From assembly GCA_046728175.1 (NCBI GenBank), contig JBKPEA010000113.1, forward strand, positions 1 to 26,766: a stretch of DNA of 26,766 bases. The letters run 5' to 3'. The translations under genes and the position numbers were made by a program. This stretch comes from JAFAHS01 sp046728175 (lineage in GTDB: Bacteria; Desulfobacterota; Binatia; Binatales; Binataceae). Under the pieces are notes generated by a model. The model made no database searches and had not been told where the DNA came from. It saw nothing but the letters and a program-made list of their open reading frames with translations. Positions 15,284 to 23,341 of the stretch are shown piece after piece (the stretch's first letter is position 1; the number at the start of each line of letters is the position of its first letter).

Positions 15284-16726
15284 ATGCTCAAAGTCGAGCG
15301 CGAAATTCCAATCCGGATCGGTCCCACGGAAAACCTTTTCCTGCGTGGCGTGTTTGCTCCCACCTCACGTGAAATCACCGCCGACGATCTCCAGGTCGAG
15401 GGCGAGATTCCGCGGGACCTGTTCGGGCTCTATCTGCGCAACGGGCCCAACCCGATCTTTCAGCCGCGCGACCGCTATCACTGGTTTGACGGCGACGGGA
15501 TGATTCACGCGATCGAGTTTCGCGAGGGCAAGGCGACCTACCGCAACCGGTGGATCACCACCGAGGGTTTCCTGGCCGAACAACAAGCGCAGCGCGCGAT
15601 TTGGCCGGGACTGATGGACAAGCCGGATCCCACGGTGCCGCGTGGCGCGGGTTCCGACGGATGGCTCAAGGATACCGCGAACACCGACCTGGTATTTCAC
15701 AACGGCTACGCACTCGCGCTGTGGTACCAGTGCGGGTTCCCCTACAAGATCGAAGCGCGCACCCTGCAGACCCTCGGCATCGAAAACTTCCGCGGCGCCC
15801 TGAAGCGGACCGTGTCCGCACACGCCAAGGTCGATCCGCTCACCGGGGAACTACTGTTCTTCGATTATTCGACCAGGCCGCCTTTGCTGACCTACAACGT
15901 GGTGTCGGCCGGCGGCGAATTGAAACACCACATTCCCATCGACGTGCCGGGTCCGCGCTTGCCGCATGACATGGCATTTACCCCGCGCTACTCGCTGTTG
16001 ATGGATTTGCCGCTCTTTTGGGAACCCGAGCTTCTCGCGCGCGGCATCCACAAGGTCAGTTATTTTCCCAACTTGCCCAGCCGCTTCGCGATCGTCCCGC
16101 GCTATGGAACGGCTGGGGAGGTCCGCTGGTTCGAGACCTCGCCCTGCTACATTTACCACGTGGTCAACGCGTGGGAGGACGGCGACGAGATCGTGATGGA
16201 TGCGTGCCGTGTCGTCGGTCCCGAACCCAAGAGTGCCAGGGGCGAAGGCGAGTTGGCGCGCATGCGAGCGTTCCTGCGACTGGAAGCTGAGCTCTATCGA
16301 TGGCGCTTTAACCTTGCGACCGGCGCGGCCCACGAAAAGCGTCTGGACGATCAGCGCACCGAATGGCCGACCATCCATCGCGGGAAAATGGGCCAACGGA
16401 CTCGCTATGCGTATAGTTCTCTGGTTCCGCATTTTGAGGGAGTGGTCAAGTACGACCTGGAGCGCAACACCAGCGAGAGATACCTGTTTGGCCCCGGCCG
16501 CGCGGCCAACGAGTGCCCGTTCGCGCCTCGGGTTGGTGCATCCGATGAAGACGACGGCTACCTCGTGGCCTTTGTTTCAGATGCGAACGGCGGCGATCAA
16601 GGTGAAGTCGTAATCCTCAATGCCAAGGACATCGCCGCAGGACCGATCGGACGAGTCAAAATTCCGCAGCGTGTCCCTGTGGGGTTCCACACTCTCTGGA
16701 TCCCCGGCGAGCAGCTGCCAGCCTAG
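15284..16726 (+). CDS. carotenoid cleavage oxygenase family protein (RPE65/ACO type)
   Basis: Non-haem iron dioxygenases of this family split a C=C bond in carotenoids, apocarotenoids or stilbene-like phenylpropenes. All four iron-binding His are present: SAHAKVDP (H180), LPHDMAF (H228), YIYHVVNAWEDGD (H292) and GFHTLWIP (H469), numbered from the ATG at 15284. The family signatures LYLRNGPNP and YHWFDGDGMIHA lie near the N-terminus. The frame can begin earlier at TTG 15230 or ATG 15251. I prefer 15284 (GAGGG just upstream, 480 residues) because it gives a typical N-terminal length before EGEIPRDL. It is probably soluble or peripherally membrane-associated, with no signal peptide. It converges with the DUF992 gene. 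The substrate is not readable from sequence. Confidence 0.92.
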   Translation: MLKVEREIPIRIGPTENLFLRGVFAPTSREITADDLQVEGEIPRDLFGLYLRNGPNPIFQPRDRYHWFDGDGMIHAIEFREGKATYRNRWITTEGFLAEQQAQRAIWPGLMDKPDPTVPRGAGSDGWLKDTANTDLVFHNGYALALWYQCGFPYKIEARTLQTLGIENFRGALKRTVSAHAKVDPLTGELLFFDYSTRPPLLTYNVVSAGGELKHHIPIDVPGPRLPHDMAFTPRYSLLMDLPLFWEPELLARGIHKVSYFPNLPSRFAIVPRYGTAGEVRWFETSPCYIYHVVNAWEDGDEIVMDACRVVGPEPKSARGEGELARMRAFLRLEAELYRWRFNLATGAAHEKRLDDQRTEWPTIHRGKMGQRTRYAYSSLVPHFEGVVKYDLERNTSERYLFGPGRAANECPFAPRVGASDEDDGYLVAFVSDANGGDQGEVVILNAKDIAAGPIGRVKIPQRVPVGFHTLWIPGEQLPA

Positions 16727-16729
16727 CCC

Positions 16730-16765
16730 GCCGCTTTTCCTTACGCTTGAGGAGAGTGAAGCGGC
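16730..16765. terminator. candidate bidirectional terminator
   Basis: GCCGCTT (16730-16736) and AAGCGGC (16759-16765) are perfect complements filling the 39-bp gap between the converging carotenoid oxygenase and DUF992 genes. On the plus strand TTTT follows the left arm rather than the right, and the loop is long (22 nt), so confidence is limited. Confidence 0.35.
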
Positions 16766-17299
16766 CTATTCCGTCGCGGGTGGCTGGCTGGTTTCCAGGT
16801 TGGGGTCCTGCTCGTCGAACGTGAGGCTCAGCGCGGCGATCCCAAGCCCAATGTAAAGACCCGCGTCGCCCTCTACGCTTACTGGCTGCAAGGCAATCGA
16901 TTTATCAAATCCTCCGAGCAGCACGTTGACTCCGCCGCCGATCCCAACTGCCGCCTGCGCGGTGCCTCCGAAATAGTTGCCCGCCAGCGCTCCCGTGCTC
17001 GGAACACTGCTCGGCGCGATCACGGCCCACACCATAACGATGGGAGCCAGATAGCCGATGTCGATTCCGATCTTTGAAATGGTGCCCGAATACTGTTCGA
17101 CGGTTCCCCCGGTGGGATGATACTCACATTGCGCCGTCCGTGATGAGCCCACGATCCATCCGAAACCCCGCGCAACGTGGCAGGTCAGAAGCCCGGTCTT
17201 GGTGGTGAGACCCTGCTGCCCCCGCGCCGGGCTTGAAATCGCCACGACCAGCAGCAAACTTGCGACCACCAACCCCCCTTTCCTGCTGGAAAGTATCAC
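16766..17299 (-). CDS. secreted DUF992-domain protein
   Basis: A 177-residue protein with a Sec signal peptide: basic MILSSRKGG, hydrophobic LVVASLLLVVAISS, and probable cleavage after SPARG near residue 27. The mature part matches the DUF992 pattern: GLLTCHVARGFGWIVGSSRTA with a second Cys at AQCEY (C40 and C58, likely disulfide), then TGTIxKxGxDIG-like, ALAGNYFGGTAQAAVG, and VNVLLGG...LQPVSVEG. Family members are small periplasmic or surface proteins of unknown role, well known in Alphaproteobacteria. The start is GTG with no good ribosome site. It lies 123 bp downstream of the MaoC-like gene on the same strand and may be independent. I infer no catalytic function. Confidence 0.85.
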   Translation of the reverse strand: MILSSRKGGLVVASLLLVVAISSPARGQQGLTTKTGLLTCHVARGFGWIVGSSRTAQCEYHPTGGTVEQYSGTISKIGIDIGYLAPIVMVWAVIAPSSVPSTGALAGNYFGGTAQAAVGIGGGVNVLLGGFDKSIALQPVSVEGDAGLYIGLGIAALSLTFDEQDPNLETSQPPATE

Positions 17300-17422
17300 G
17301 GAAAGATGAGTGTCCTGCCTGCCATGCTACACCGTACGCGACGCGCAAGATGTACCCTGCGCGGGGAGCTGACTCAAGTCGGTTTCGGCTGGAGTCCCTC
17401 TGCCGGACGGTTTCGGTTCTGG

Positions 17423-17875
17423 TCACGCTGATCGCCGGCGCAGCATGCGCTTTACAGTGCACTCCATGATTTCCTCGCCGCGCTGATTTATCACCGAATG
17501 CGCGAACGTGACGATACCCCGGTCCGGTTTGCTGGTCTGCGTCGCTTCGGCAACGGTGACTCGAACATGAATCGTGTCACCGGCCATCAGCGGCCGCTTG
17601 AAGCTCATCTTCTCGACTGACAGAAGCGCGAGCCCGACCCGATGGATGCATCCGGTCAGGATGATCAATCCCTCTGACAGGGCGAAGGTCATTGCTCCGG
17701 GCGCGATACGCGCCGGAAAGGGGCCCGACTTGGCCATGTACTCCCGGTCGATGAAGAGCTCCTCGAAGAATCCGCCCAGTCCCACAAACTGCGCTATCTC
17801 GGCCTCACCGATGGTTCGCCCCATGGTCTCGAGGGTCTCGCCCACCTTCCAGTCTTCGAAGAACTTCGCTTCCAT
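17423..17875 (-). CDS. MaoC-like hotdog protein lacking the usual catalytic Asp/His
   Basis: The 150-residue product has the hotdog layout of MaoC/(R)-hydratase proteins: FFEDWKVGETLET at the N-terminus, a central PARIAPGAMTFALSEGL helix, then SFKRPLMAGDTIHVRVTV and INQRGEEIMEC. The family's D-x4-H hydratase motif (as in GDxNPxH) should fall near residues 36-41, but the sequence there is LGGFFEELFID, with neither the Asp nor the His. It may therefore be a non-catalytic partner subunit, a thioesterase-like binder, or an enzyme with a displaced active site. It is cytoplasmic. It sits between the SDR and DUF992 genes on the same strand, with 169- and 123-bp gaps, so membership of one operon is uncertain. 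Confidence 0.85.
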   Translation of the reverse strand: MEAKFFEDWKVGETLETMGRTIGEAEIAQFVGLGGFFEELFIDREYMAKSGPFPARIAPGAMTFALSEGLIILTGCIHRVGLALLSVEKMSFKRPLMAGDTIHVRVTVAEATQTSKPDRGIVTFAHSVINQRGEEIMECTVKRMLRRRSA

Positions 17876-18044
17876 TCCCTGTTACCTAAGGAGCGCGCGA
17901 GCAGCCTGCGGAAAGAGACCATTTGGCTGCGCTCGCCATTCGGTGTGATTTGAAGAATAAGGAAATTTCCAGATCAGCGGACCTCGGGCTTCTGCCGAGC
18001 CTCAGGGGCGTGCCGACGGTTCGAAACTCGCGGCCACCCAGCTC

Positions 18045-18809
18045 CTATTGCGCCATGAAGCCACCGTCGACCGGCATCGGCACGCCAGTTACGTACGATG
18101 CTCGATCGGAGCATAGCCATGCGACGGTTTCGGCGATCTCCTCGGCCTCACCCAGCCGTTTCAGAGGACCGCCACGAGCGAAACGCTGCTCGGCATCGGG
18201 CCGCTCGCCCAGCAGCCGTGCCATCATCGGCGTGCGGATCGGGCCCGGGCACACCGCATTCACGCGAATTCGGTCGCGCCCATATTCGACCGCGGCCGCT
18301 TTGGTCAGTCCCGCGACTCCGTGTTTCGCGGCCACATAGGCGGGCATGCCGCGGACCCCCGCCAGGCCCGCGCCCGATGAGGTGTTCACGATCGCGCCGC
18401 CGTGACCCTGCTTCAGCATCTGCTCGATTTCCGCTTTCATGCAGTGCCACACGCCGGTGAGATCGACCGCGATTACCTTGTCCCAGTTCTCCTGGCTGCA
18501 TTCGTGGGTCACGGCCGAGGCGCCTTCAATTCCTGCGTTGTTGAAGGCACAATCCAACTGCCCATAGGACGCGACCGCCTTGGACACAATCGATTTGGCA
18601 TCCTCCCAGTTGGAAACGTCGGCCTTGATGAATACTGCTTCGGCGTTGAGGTCCTGCACCACGCGCAGGGTTTCAGTGCCGCCTTCCTCGATCCAATCAG
18701 CCAGCACCAGCTTCGCGTGTTCGCGCGCGAAGACCCGCGCCGCCGCGCGTCCGATTCCGGAGCCCGCGCCAGTAATGATTGCGACTTTTCCCTCGAGCAT
18801 TACACTCAT
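18045..18809 (-). CDS. short-chain dehydrogenase/reductase (SDR)
   Basis: A 254-residue classical SDR. The nucleotide motif is TGAGSGIG (13-20), the structural NNAG lies at 90-93, catalytic Ser is at VNTSSGAG (S144/S145), and YVAAK supplies Tyr158 and Lys162. VCPGPIRTPM follows, as in most classical SDRs. Asp at the end of the second strand (LVLADW) indicates NAD(H) preference. It ends with a GVPMPVDGGFMAQ tail like the glucose 1-dehydrogenase/3-oxoacyl reductase branch. The ATG at 18809 is supported by AGGGGG 9 nt upstream on the minus strand. It follows the SnoaL-like gene after 49 nt in the same direction, so the two are probably co-transcribed. Likely a hydroxyacyl or alcohol oxidation step; the substrate is unknown. 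Confidence 0.92.
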   Translation of the reverse strand: MSVMLEGKVAIITGAGSGIGRAAARVFAREHAKLVLADWIEEGGTETLRVVQDLNAEAVFIKADVSNWEDAKSIVSKAVASYGQLDCAFNNAGIEGASAVTHECSQENWDKVIAVDLTGVWHCMKAEIEQMLKQGHGGAIVNTSSGAGLAGVRGMPAYVAAKHGVAGLTKAAAVEYGRDRIRVNAVCPGPIRTPMMARLLGERPDAEQRFARGGPLKRLGEAEEIAETVAWLCSDRASYVTGVPMPVDGGFMAQ

Positions 18810-18858
18810 CGGTTTACACCCCCTGATCTCTTCTGCTCCGCGGTCTGGCTCTCATCCG

Positions 18859-19299
18859 CTACCTGCGCTCGGCGTCCAAGGCCGGACCTACGCTGGTGAA
18901 AGTCCGTGATCCGAACTTCCATCCATCGCTGGTCTTAACGTATTCGTCCTCGTAGTAGCCCGAGCCGATCCAGTCCATATTTCGCGAGAAGCTGCGGAGT
19001 TCCACATAGCAGCGACCCACGCCGCTTTTCGGCCCGGTCAGATCGACTACGTGATTGTGGATATAGGGCCGCGGGTTCACGTTGCTCAGCGCACCCTCGT
19101 ACATTTTCCTGAGCTCGGCGCGTCCCTTCTGGGTCACCGATCGTTTGTGGCCCTTCACCGTGAAGCTGCCGTCCTCCGCAAACAGTTTGACGATTCCCGC
19201 CATGTCGTTGCGCCACACGCAGTCGCAATAGCGGACCGGCAATTCGCGAATCGCTTCGCGATCCAAAAGTTCGGTCAACAGCTCATCGTTGTTTTTCAT
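18859..19299 (-). CDS. SnoaL-like / NTF2-fold protein
   Basis: The 146-residue protein shows the NTF2-like pattern: an N-terminal helix (LLTELLDREAIRELPVRYCD), then WRNDMAGIVKLFAEDGSFTV, an RAELRKMYEG helix, a YIHNHVVDLTG strand, and the closing YYEDEYVKTSDGWKFGSRTF. Such proteins are small cone-shaped enzymes (isomerases, dehydratases, cyclases) or ligand binders. The frame continues 65 codons upstream, but the ATG at 19299 is clearly the start because GGAGG lies 8 nt before it. It leads the SDR gene by 49 nt and is divergent from the BKACE gene across 118 bp. The active-site residue set is not diagnostic, so I give no reaction. Confidence 0.88.
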   Translation of the reverse strand: MKNNDELLTELLDREAIRELPVRYCDCVWRNDMAGIVKLFAEDGSFTVKGHKRSVTQKGRAELRKMYEGALSNVNPRPYIHNHVVDLTGPKSGVGRCYVELRSFSRNMDWIGSGYYEDEYVKTSDGWKFGSRTFTSVGPALDAERR

Positions 19300-19417
19300 T
19301 GGTTTTTCCTCCACTGGTTCATAGGTTGGGATCAGAGACGCGCGCATTTCACTGGTGCGCGGCGGGATTGTAGCATCGGACCGGCAAAAACGGGCACCGT
19401 CCCGACCGTGGTGTTTT

Positions 19418-20308
19418 ATGGCTAACCAGACCTGGATCGAAGTCGCCTTGAATGGAGCGTGGACCCGGCGGTTGCAACCGCGCATTCCGGTCACCGCCGA
19501 CGAGATCGTGCGCGAGGGGATCGATTGCGTCCGCGCCGGTGCGGCGATCGTGCACGCGCATACCCTCGACCCGCAGACCGGCCGTCAGAATAACGACGTC
19601 GACAACTGTACCGCCTTCATCTCCGGCATCCGGACGGAGGTCGATGCGATCGTTTACCCGACGGCGGTTCCCCCGCCGAATTGCACCGACTGGCAGCAAC
19701 GCTACGAAACCATCGTCAAACTGGCGAGGCGTGGCCTTGCGGAGTGGGGCTTCATTGATCCGGGCTCCGTCAATCTCTGGCGCGCCGATACTCAAGCCGC
19801 CCCCGCGTACGGCGACGATCGCGCGATTTATTCGAATTCACCAGGTTTCGTCGAATACGCGATGCAGCTCGCGGAAAAGCATCAGTTCCATCCTGCCTTT
19901 GCCTGCTACGAGCCGGGATTCGTGCGGCACGGCGCGATGCTCCATCGGCGACACCCGCGCACGCCAGTGCCGATTTACCGATTCATGTTGTCTTCCGCGT
20001 TTACCTTCAGCTTCCCACCCGAGGTCTGGGCTCTGGAAGCGTATGTGAAGCTCGCGGAGAAGGCCGCGCCTAGCGCACCCTGGATGGTGGCCGGGCTCGG
20101 GGTCGACGTACTTCCCCTGATAGCGGCGGTGGTCGCGATGGGTGGTCACGTCCGCGTTGGCCTCGAGGATGCGCCGTATGGTTGCGCGCGTTCGAACGTG
20201 GAGTTGGTGGACGCTGCCGTCGCCGCCATCCAGAGGGCGGGCGGCGAGCCGGCAACCGCCGCCCAGGTGCGCAAGACGTTGGCCCTCTGCAAGGCTCCGC
20301 CTGCTTGA
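19418..20308 (+). CDS. beta-keto acid cleavage enzyme (BKACE, DUF849 / Kce-like)
   Basis: BKACE enzymes condense a beta-keto acid with acetyl-CoA to give acetoacetate and a new acyl-CoA. The 296-residue protein has the zinc site in register with characterised members: VHAHTLDP gives H46 and H48, and VRVGLEDAPYG gives E250. The opening LNGAWTRRLQPRIPVTADEI matches the family start (TNGAxT...PxTPEEI). ATG 19418 is chosen because this motif then falls at its normal distance; the frame is open 21 codons further up but without family sequence. No clear ribosome site is visible. It heads a plus-strand trio with the MaoC-like (45-nt gap) and CitE-like genes. The physiological keto acid cannot be predicted. 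Confidence 0.9.
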   Translation: MANQTWIEVALNGAWTRRLQPRIPVTADEIVREGIDCVRAGAAIVHAHTLDPQTGRQNNDVDNCTAFISGIRTEVDAIVYPTAVPPPNCTDWQQRYETIVKLARRGLAEWGFIDPGSVNLWRADTQAAPAYGDDRAIYSNSPGFVEYAMQLAEKHQFHPAFACYEPGFVRHGAMLHRRHPRTPVPIYRFMLSSAFTFSFPPEVWALEAYVKLAEKAAPSAPWMVAGLGVDVLPLIAAVVAMGGHVRVGLEDAPYGCARSNVELVDAAVAAIQRAGGEPATAAQVRKTLALCKAPPA

Positions 20309-20353
20309 GGGAGGTTCCGGGCTCCGTTACTAGAGCCATGGGAGACAGATGAA

Positions 20354-20806
20354 ATGAGCGGACTTTATTTTGACGAGTTCAAGGTTGGCCAGGTGTTCCA
20401 TCACGCCATCACACGCACGGTTACGGAAACCGACAATCTGCTCTTCACCACGCTGACCCACAATCCGCAGCCCCTGCATCTCGATGTTGAGTTCGTCAAG
20501 CAGACGGAGTTCGGGCAGCGGCTGGTCAACAGCATCTTTACGCTGGGCCTGATGATCGGGGTTTCGGTCGGCGATACCACCTTGGGCACCACGATAGCGA
20601 ACCTCGGCATGACCGATGTCCGATTCAGCCACCCGGTCTTCATCGGCGATACACTGCGCTCGCAAAGCACCGTGCTGGAGATGCGCCCGAGCAAATCGCG
20701 GCCCGATGCCGGCGTCGTGGTCTTTGAGCATAAGTGCCTTAACCAGCGCGATGAGGAAGTTGGCTACTGCAAGCGATCGGCGCTGATGCGCAAGAGGGCG
20801 AAGTAG
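20354..20806 (+). CDS. MaoC-family hydratase of the CitE-linked type
   Basis: A 150-residue hotdog protein beginning LYFDEFKVGQVFHHAITR, typical of MaoC hydratases. The active-site segment reads TLTHNPQPLHLD: His42 is kept, while the catalytic Asp five residues before it is Asn37. The rest, FGQRLVNSIFTLGLMIGVSV and FSHPVFIGDTLRSQSTVLEM, is standard for the fold. Homologues next to CitE-like genes, such as Rv2499c beside Rv2498c in Mycobacterium tuberculosis, are linked to itaconyl-CoA or related branched enoyl-CoA hydration. GGGAGA lies 9 nt before the ATG. The stop is 7 nt before the CitE-like start, so the products very likely act in sequence: hydration, then cleavage. Confidence 0.88.
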   Translation: MSGLYFDEFKVGQVFHHAITRTVTETDNLLFTTLTHNPQPLHLDVEFVKQTEFGQRLVNSIFTLGLMIGVSVGDTTLGTTIANLGMTDVRFSHPVFIGDTLRSQSTVLEMRPSKSRPDAGVVVFEHKCLNQRDEEVGYCKRSALMRKRAK

Positions 20807-20813
20807 GTTCATC

Positions 20814-21674
20814 ATGCGTTCCTTACTGTTCGTTCCCGGAGACAGCGAGCGCAAGCTCGCCAAGGGCGAGACCGCGGGTGCCGACGGGCTGGTGCTCGAC
20901 CTGGAAGATGCGGTTTCCGCCGATCGAATCGAGATCGCGCGCGGGATGGTGCGCGACTACCTGCAGGGCCATCGCGATCGCTCCCGCACTCGTTTGTGGG
21001 TGCGGGTGAATCCGCTCTCCACCGAAAAGGCGCTCCCCGACCTCGCCGCGATAGTCGCTGGCGCCCCCGATGGAGTCATGCTGCCCAAGGTCAATAGTGC
21101 TGCCGAGCTGGCACTGCTCGACAACTATCTGACCGCGCTGGAAGTTCGTGAAGGAGTCGCGCGCGGCTCGATCCGAGTCTTGCTGGTGGCGACCGAGACA
21201 GCTCGCGCGATGTTCAATCTCGGGGGGTTTGGTGAGATAACCGCACGGTTATGGGGGATGACATGGGGCGCGGAGGATCTGCCCGCCGCCCTGGGCGCCA
21301 CCACCAATCGCGACGAATCGGGGGAGTTGGAATTTACCTATCGACTCGCCCGCTCCCTCTGTTTACTGGCCGCGGTGGCTGCCGAGGTCGAGCCCATCGA
21401 TACGGTGTTTACCGATTTTAAAGATACCAAGGGTCTATCGCGGGAAGCTCAGGCCGCACGACGTGCGGGCTTCACCGGCAAAATCGCAATCCATCCCGAC
21501 CAGGTCGAACCCATAAACCAGTCCTTTACTCCATCTGCGGACGAGATTGAGTATGCGAAGCGCGTCGTGAAAGCATTCTCGTCCGGGGCCGGAACCGTCG
21601 GACTGGACGGCAAGATGCTAGATATGCCGCATCTGAAACAAGCTCAGCGTGTTCTTCGAGGTGTGAACAATTGA
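20814..21674 (+). CDS. CitE-like acyl-CoA lyase (HpcH/HpaI aldolase family)
   Basis: The 286-residue protein is a CitE-type beta-hydroxyacyl-CoA lyase. Visible motifs: LLFVPGDSERKLAKG (4-18), GLVLDLEDAV (25-34), LWVRVNPL with substrate Arg64, metal-binding Glu in VATETARAM (E128) and Asp in TWGAEDLP (D155), then GFTGKIAIHPDQVEPIN and the C-terminal GKMLDMPHLKQAQRVL lid. The lid and short length fit stand-alone lyases (citramalyl-CoA, malyl-CoA, HMG-CoA-like) rather than the citrate lyase beta subunit. It probably splits a beta-hydroxyacyl-CoA into pyruvate or glyoxylate plus acyl-CoA in the cytoplasm, with Mg2+. It is translated directly after the MaoC-like hydratase (7-nt gap). Confidence 0.93.
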   Translation: MRSLLFVPGDSERKLAKGETAGADGLVLDLEDAVSADRIEIARGMVRDYLQGHRDRSRTRLWVRVNPLSTEKALPDLAAIVAGAPDGVMLPKVNSAAELALLDNYLTALEVREGVARGSIRVLLVATETARAMFNLGGFGEITARLWGMTWGAEDLPAALGATTNRDESGELEFTYRLARSLCLLAAVAAEVEPIDTVFTDFKDTKGLSREAQAARRAGFTGKIAIHPDQVEPINQSFTPSADEIEYAKRVVKAFSSGAGTVGLDGKMLDMPHLKQAQRVLRGVNN

Positions 21675-21730
21675 TCCCCAAAGGCCACTTTCCGAGCAGG
21701 GCCGACCTGGATATGCTGAGGTAATGGGAT

Positions 21731-21747
21731 TTGGTTTATTAAACCAA
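21731..21747. promoter_or_regulatory. 17-bp perfect palindrome upstream of the sulfotransferase gene
   Basis: TTGGTTTA-T-TAAACCAA is a perfect inverted repeat with a single central base, in an AT-rich island between the CitE-like and sulfotransferase genes, about 190 bp before the latter. Its size and symmetry are those of a dimeric repressor operator, though no regulator gene is in the window. As a hairpin it has no usable loop, which argues against a terminator. Confidence 0.45.
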
Positions 21748-21936
21748 TCGAGGGGTGTTTTGACTCACTAGGACCAGTATTATCAATTGCGGCAAAAACA
21801 GAAGTTTCGGTCAAATTTCGCAAAACCAGCACGGTACTGAATCTCTCAAGCTCCCAACCGAGATGGGGCGTTCGGTCAGTCAATACATAATGCAATGGCC
21901 CGTATCGAGGTGATCGCGAGAAAGGTTTGGTGAAAA

Positions 21937-23229
21937 GTGGGGCTTCTTCCCTCAGCTTCCTTCAATCTTCCAGCCCGACTATTTCGGGGACTCGACCGCG
22001 TTGCCGATCGTCTCGGGTTGTTTCGCCGGCCGGTGCCGCCCGAAAAGCTTGTCGACCTGGCCCGTCGCCGGTCCGGTCTCGACGATTTCGGGGGATGGTC
22101 GTTCGAGGAACCGCTCGCGGTACTGTTGCGGTCTTACTATGAAGAAGCAAATCTCAGCACCTTTGGCCGGATCGCGGTGCGATGGGACATGTTGCGTTTT
22201 CTGTCCAATCTGCTCCGGCTCCGAGAAGAGGAGAAAAGAGATCCCGCGGTTCTCCACGAGCGGATAGATCGACCCATATTCGTGCTGGGGCTGCCGCGCA
22301 GCGGGACTACCTTCCTGCATAATCTGCTGGCGGATGACCCGGGAAATCTGACCCCCCGTTGCTGGCAGACGGTCTTCCCCTATCCGATCGGAGCGCACAA
22401 GAACGGCTCGCGCGACCGACGGCCGGAACTGACCGCGCGGCAGTACTCGCAGTTTCTGATGCTGGCGCCGGAACTCCCGAGCCTGCACCCACTCGACGCC
22501 CACGCGGCCCAGGAATGTATCGAAATCACGGGACACGTATTTCGAAGCCTCCGTTTCGATACCACTCATTACATACCGTCCTTCCAGCAATGGCTCGAAG
22601 ACGCGGGGCATCTCGAGGCGTATCGGTTTCATAAGCGCTTCCTGCAGCATCTTCAGCACCAGAACGGCGGCGGGCAGTGGATCCTGAAAAGCCCCGATCA
22701 CATTTTCGCTCTCGAGGCTTTGTGCGAGGTTTATCCGGACGCACGGTTCGTGTTCGTGCATCGGGATCCCATGAAAGTCCTGCCGTCAGTCGCGCGCCTG
22801 ACCGAAATCCTCCGCCAGCCCTTCACCCGCAGAATCGATCGACTGCAAATCGGGCGACAAATCAGCAATCGCTGGGAGCTAGGTTCGAAACTGCTCATCG
22901 ATGCAGCCGATTGGCTCAAATCTTCGCCAGAGCGCATCGTGCATGTTCGTTACAAGGATCTGGTGCGGGATCCGTTCGGCATCGTGACCGACCTGTATCG
23001 CCACTTTGGAATGACTTTGAGCGGCCAGGGCGAGCATCGTCTAAAACGCTCGATTGCGGAGCGGCCCGACGGCGGCTATGGCCGCAATTCGTATCGCTTC
23101 GAGGATTACGGCCTCAATCCGGCTGCCGAACGCAAACATCACAGCGCTTACATGGCGCATTTTCGGATGCAGCCCGAAGAACCTTCGAGCCGCGCCATGA
23201 CGGACTCGTCCGTGCGCTTGGCGGTCTAG
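21937..23229 (+). CDS. sulfotransferase family protein (Sulfotransfer_3 type)
   Basis: A 430-residue PAPS-dependent sulfotransferase. The 5'-phosphosulfate loop is FVLGLPRSGTTFLHNLL (115-131) and the 3'-phosphate motif is FVFVHRDPMKVLPSVARL (from about 271). The C-terminal DYGLNPAAERKHHSAYMAHF segment resembles the Stf-type enzymes of mycobacteria and environmental bacteria, which sulfate lipids, sterols or other small alcohols. The N-terminal ~110 residues form a helical cap. The start is GTG with an AGAAAGG about 10 nt upstream; no ATG occurs near. There is no signal peptide, as expected for a cytosolic PAPS enzyme. It stands alone and converges with the thioesterase-like gene. The acceptor is unknown. 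Confidence 0.9.
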   Translation: MGLLPSASFNLPARLFRGLDRVADRLGLFRRPVPPEKLVDLARRRSGLDDFGGWSFEEPLAVLLRSYYEEANLSTFGRIAVRWDMLRFLSNLLRLREEEKRDPAVLHERIDRPIFVLGLPRSGTTFLHNLLADDPGNLTPRCWQTVFPYPIGAHKNGSRDRRPELTARQYSQFLMLAPELPSLHPLDAHAAQECIEITGHVFRSLRFDTTHYIPSFQQWLEDAGHLEAYRFHKRFLQHLQHQNGGGQWILKSPDHIFALEALCEVYPDARFVFVHRDPMKVLPSVARLTEILRQPFTRRIDRLQIGRQISNRWELGSKLLIDAADWLKSSPERIVHVRYKDLVRDPFGIVTDLYRHFGMTLSGQGEHRLKRSIAERPDGGYGRNSYRFEDYGLNPAAERKHHSAYMAHFRMQPEEPSSRAMTDSSVRLAV

Positions 23230-23244
23230 CCCGGAGACCATGCC

Positions 23245-23280
23245 CAGCATTTCCGGGTTTGCGCAGACTGGAAAATGCTG
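23245..23280. terminator. candidate bidirectional terminator
   Basis: CAGCATTTCC (23245-23254) pairs with GGAAAATGCTG (23270-23280), a 10-bp stem with a single A bulge and a 15-nt loop, 15 bp after the sulfotransferase stop and before the converging thioesterase-like gene. A weaker GTCTGC/GCAGAC pair (23302-23330) follows. No T-tract is present. Confidence 0.45.
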
Positions 23281-23341
23281 CGCCCAGGCGGGAACTACGG
23301 CGTCTGCCCTTCTTCTGGACTCCCGCAGACATCGGGCCTTC

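Noticed and set aside
21644..21895. 83-codon minus-strand frame between the CitE-like and sulfotransferase genes
   Set aside because: Composition is not absurd, but there is no ribosome site or family motif, and it overlaps the CitE-like 3' end and the palindrome.
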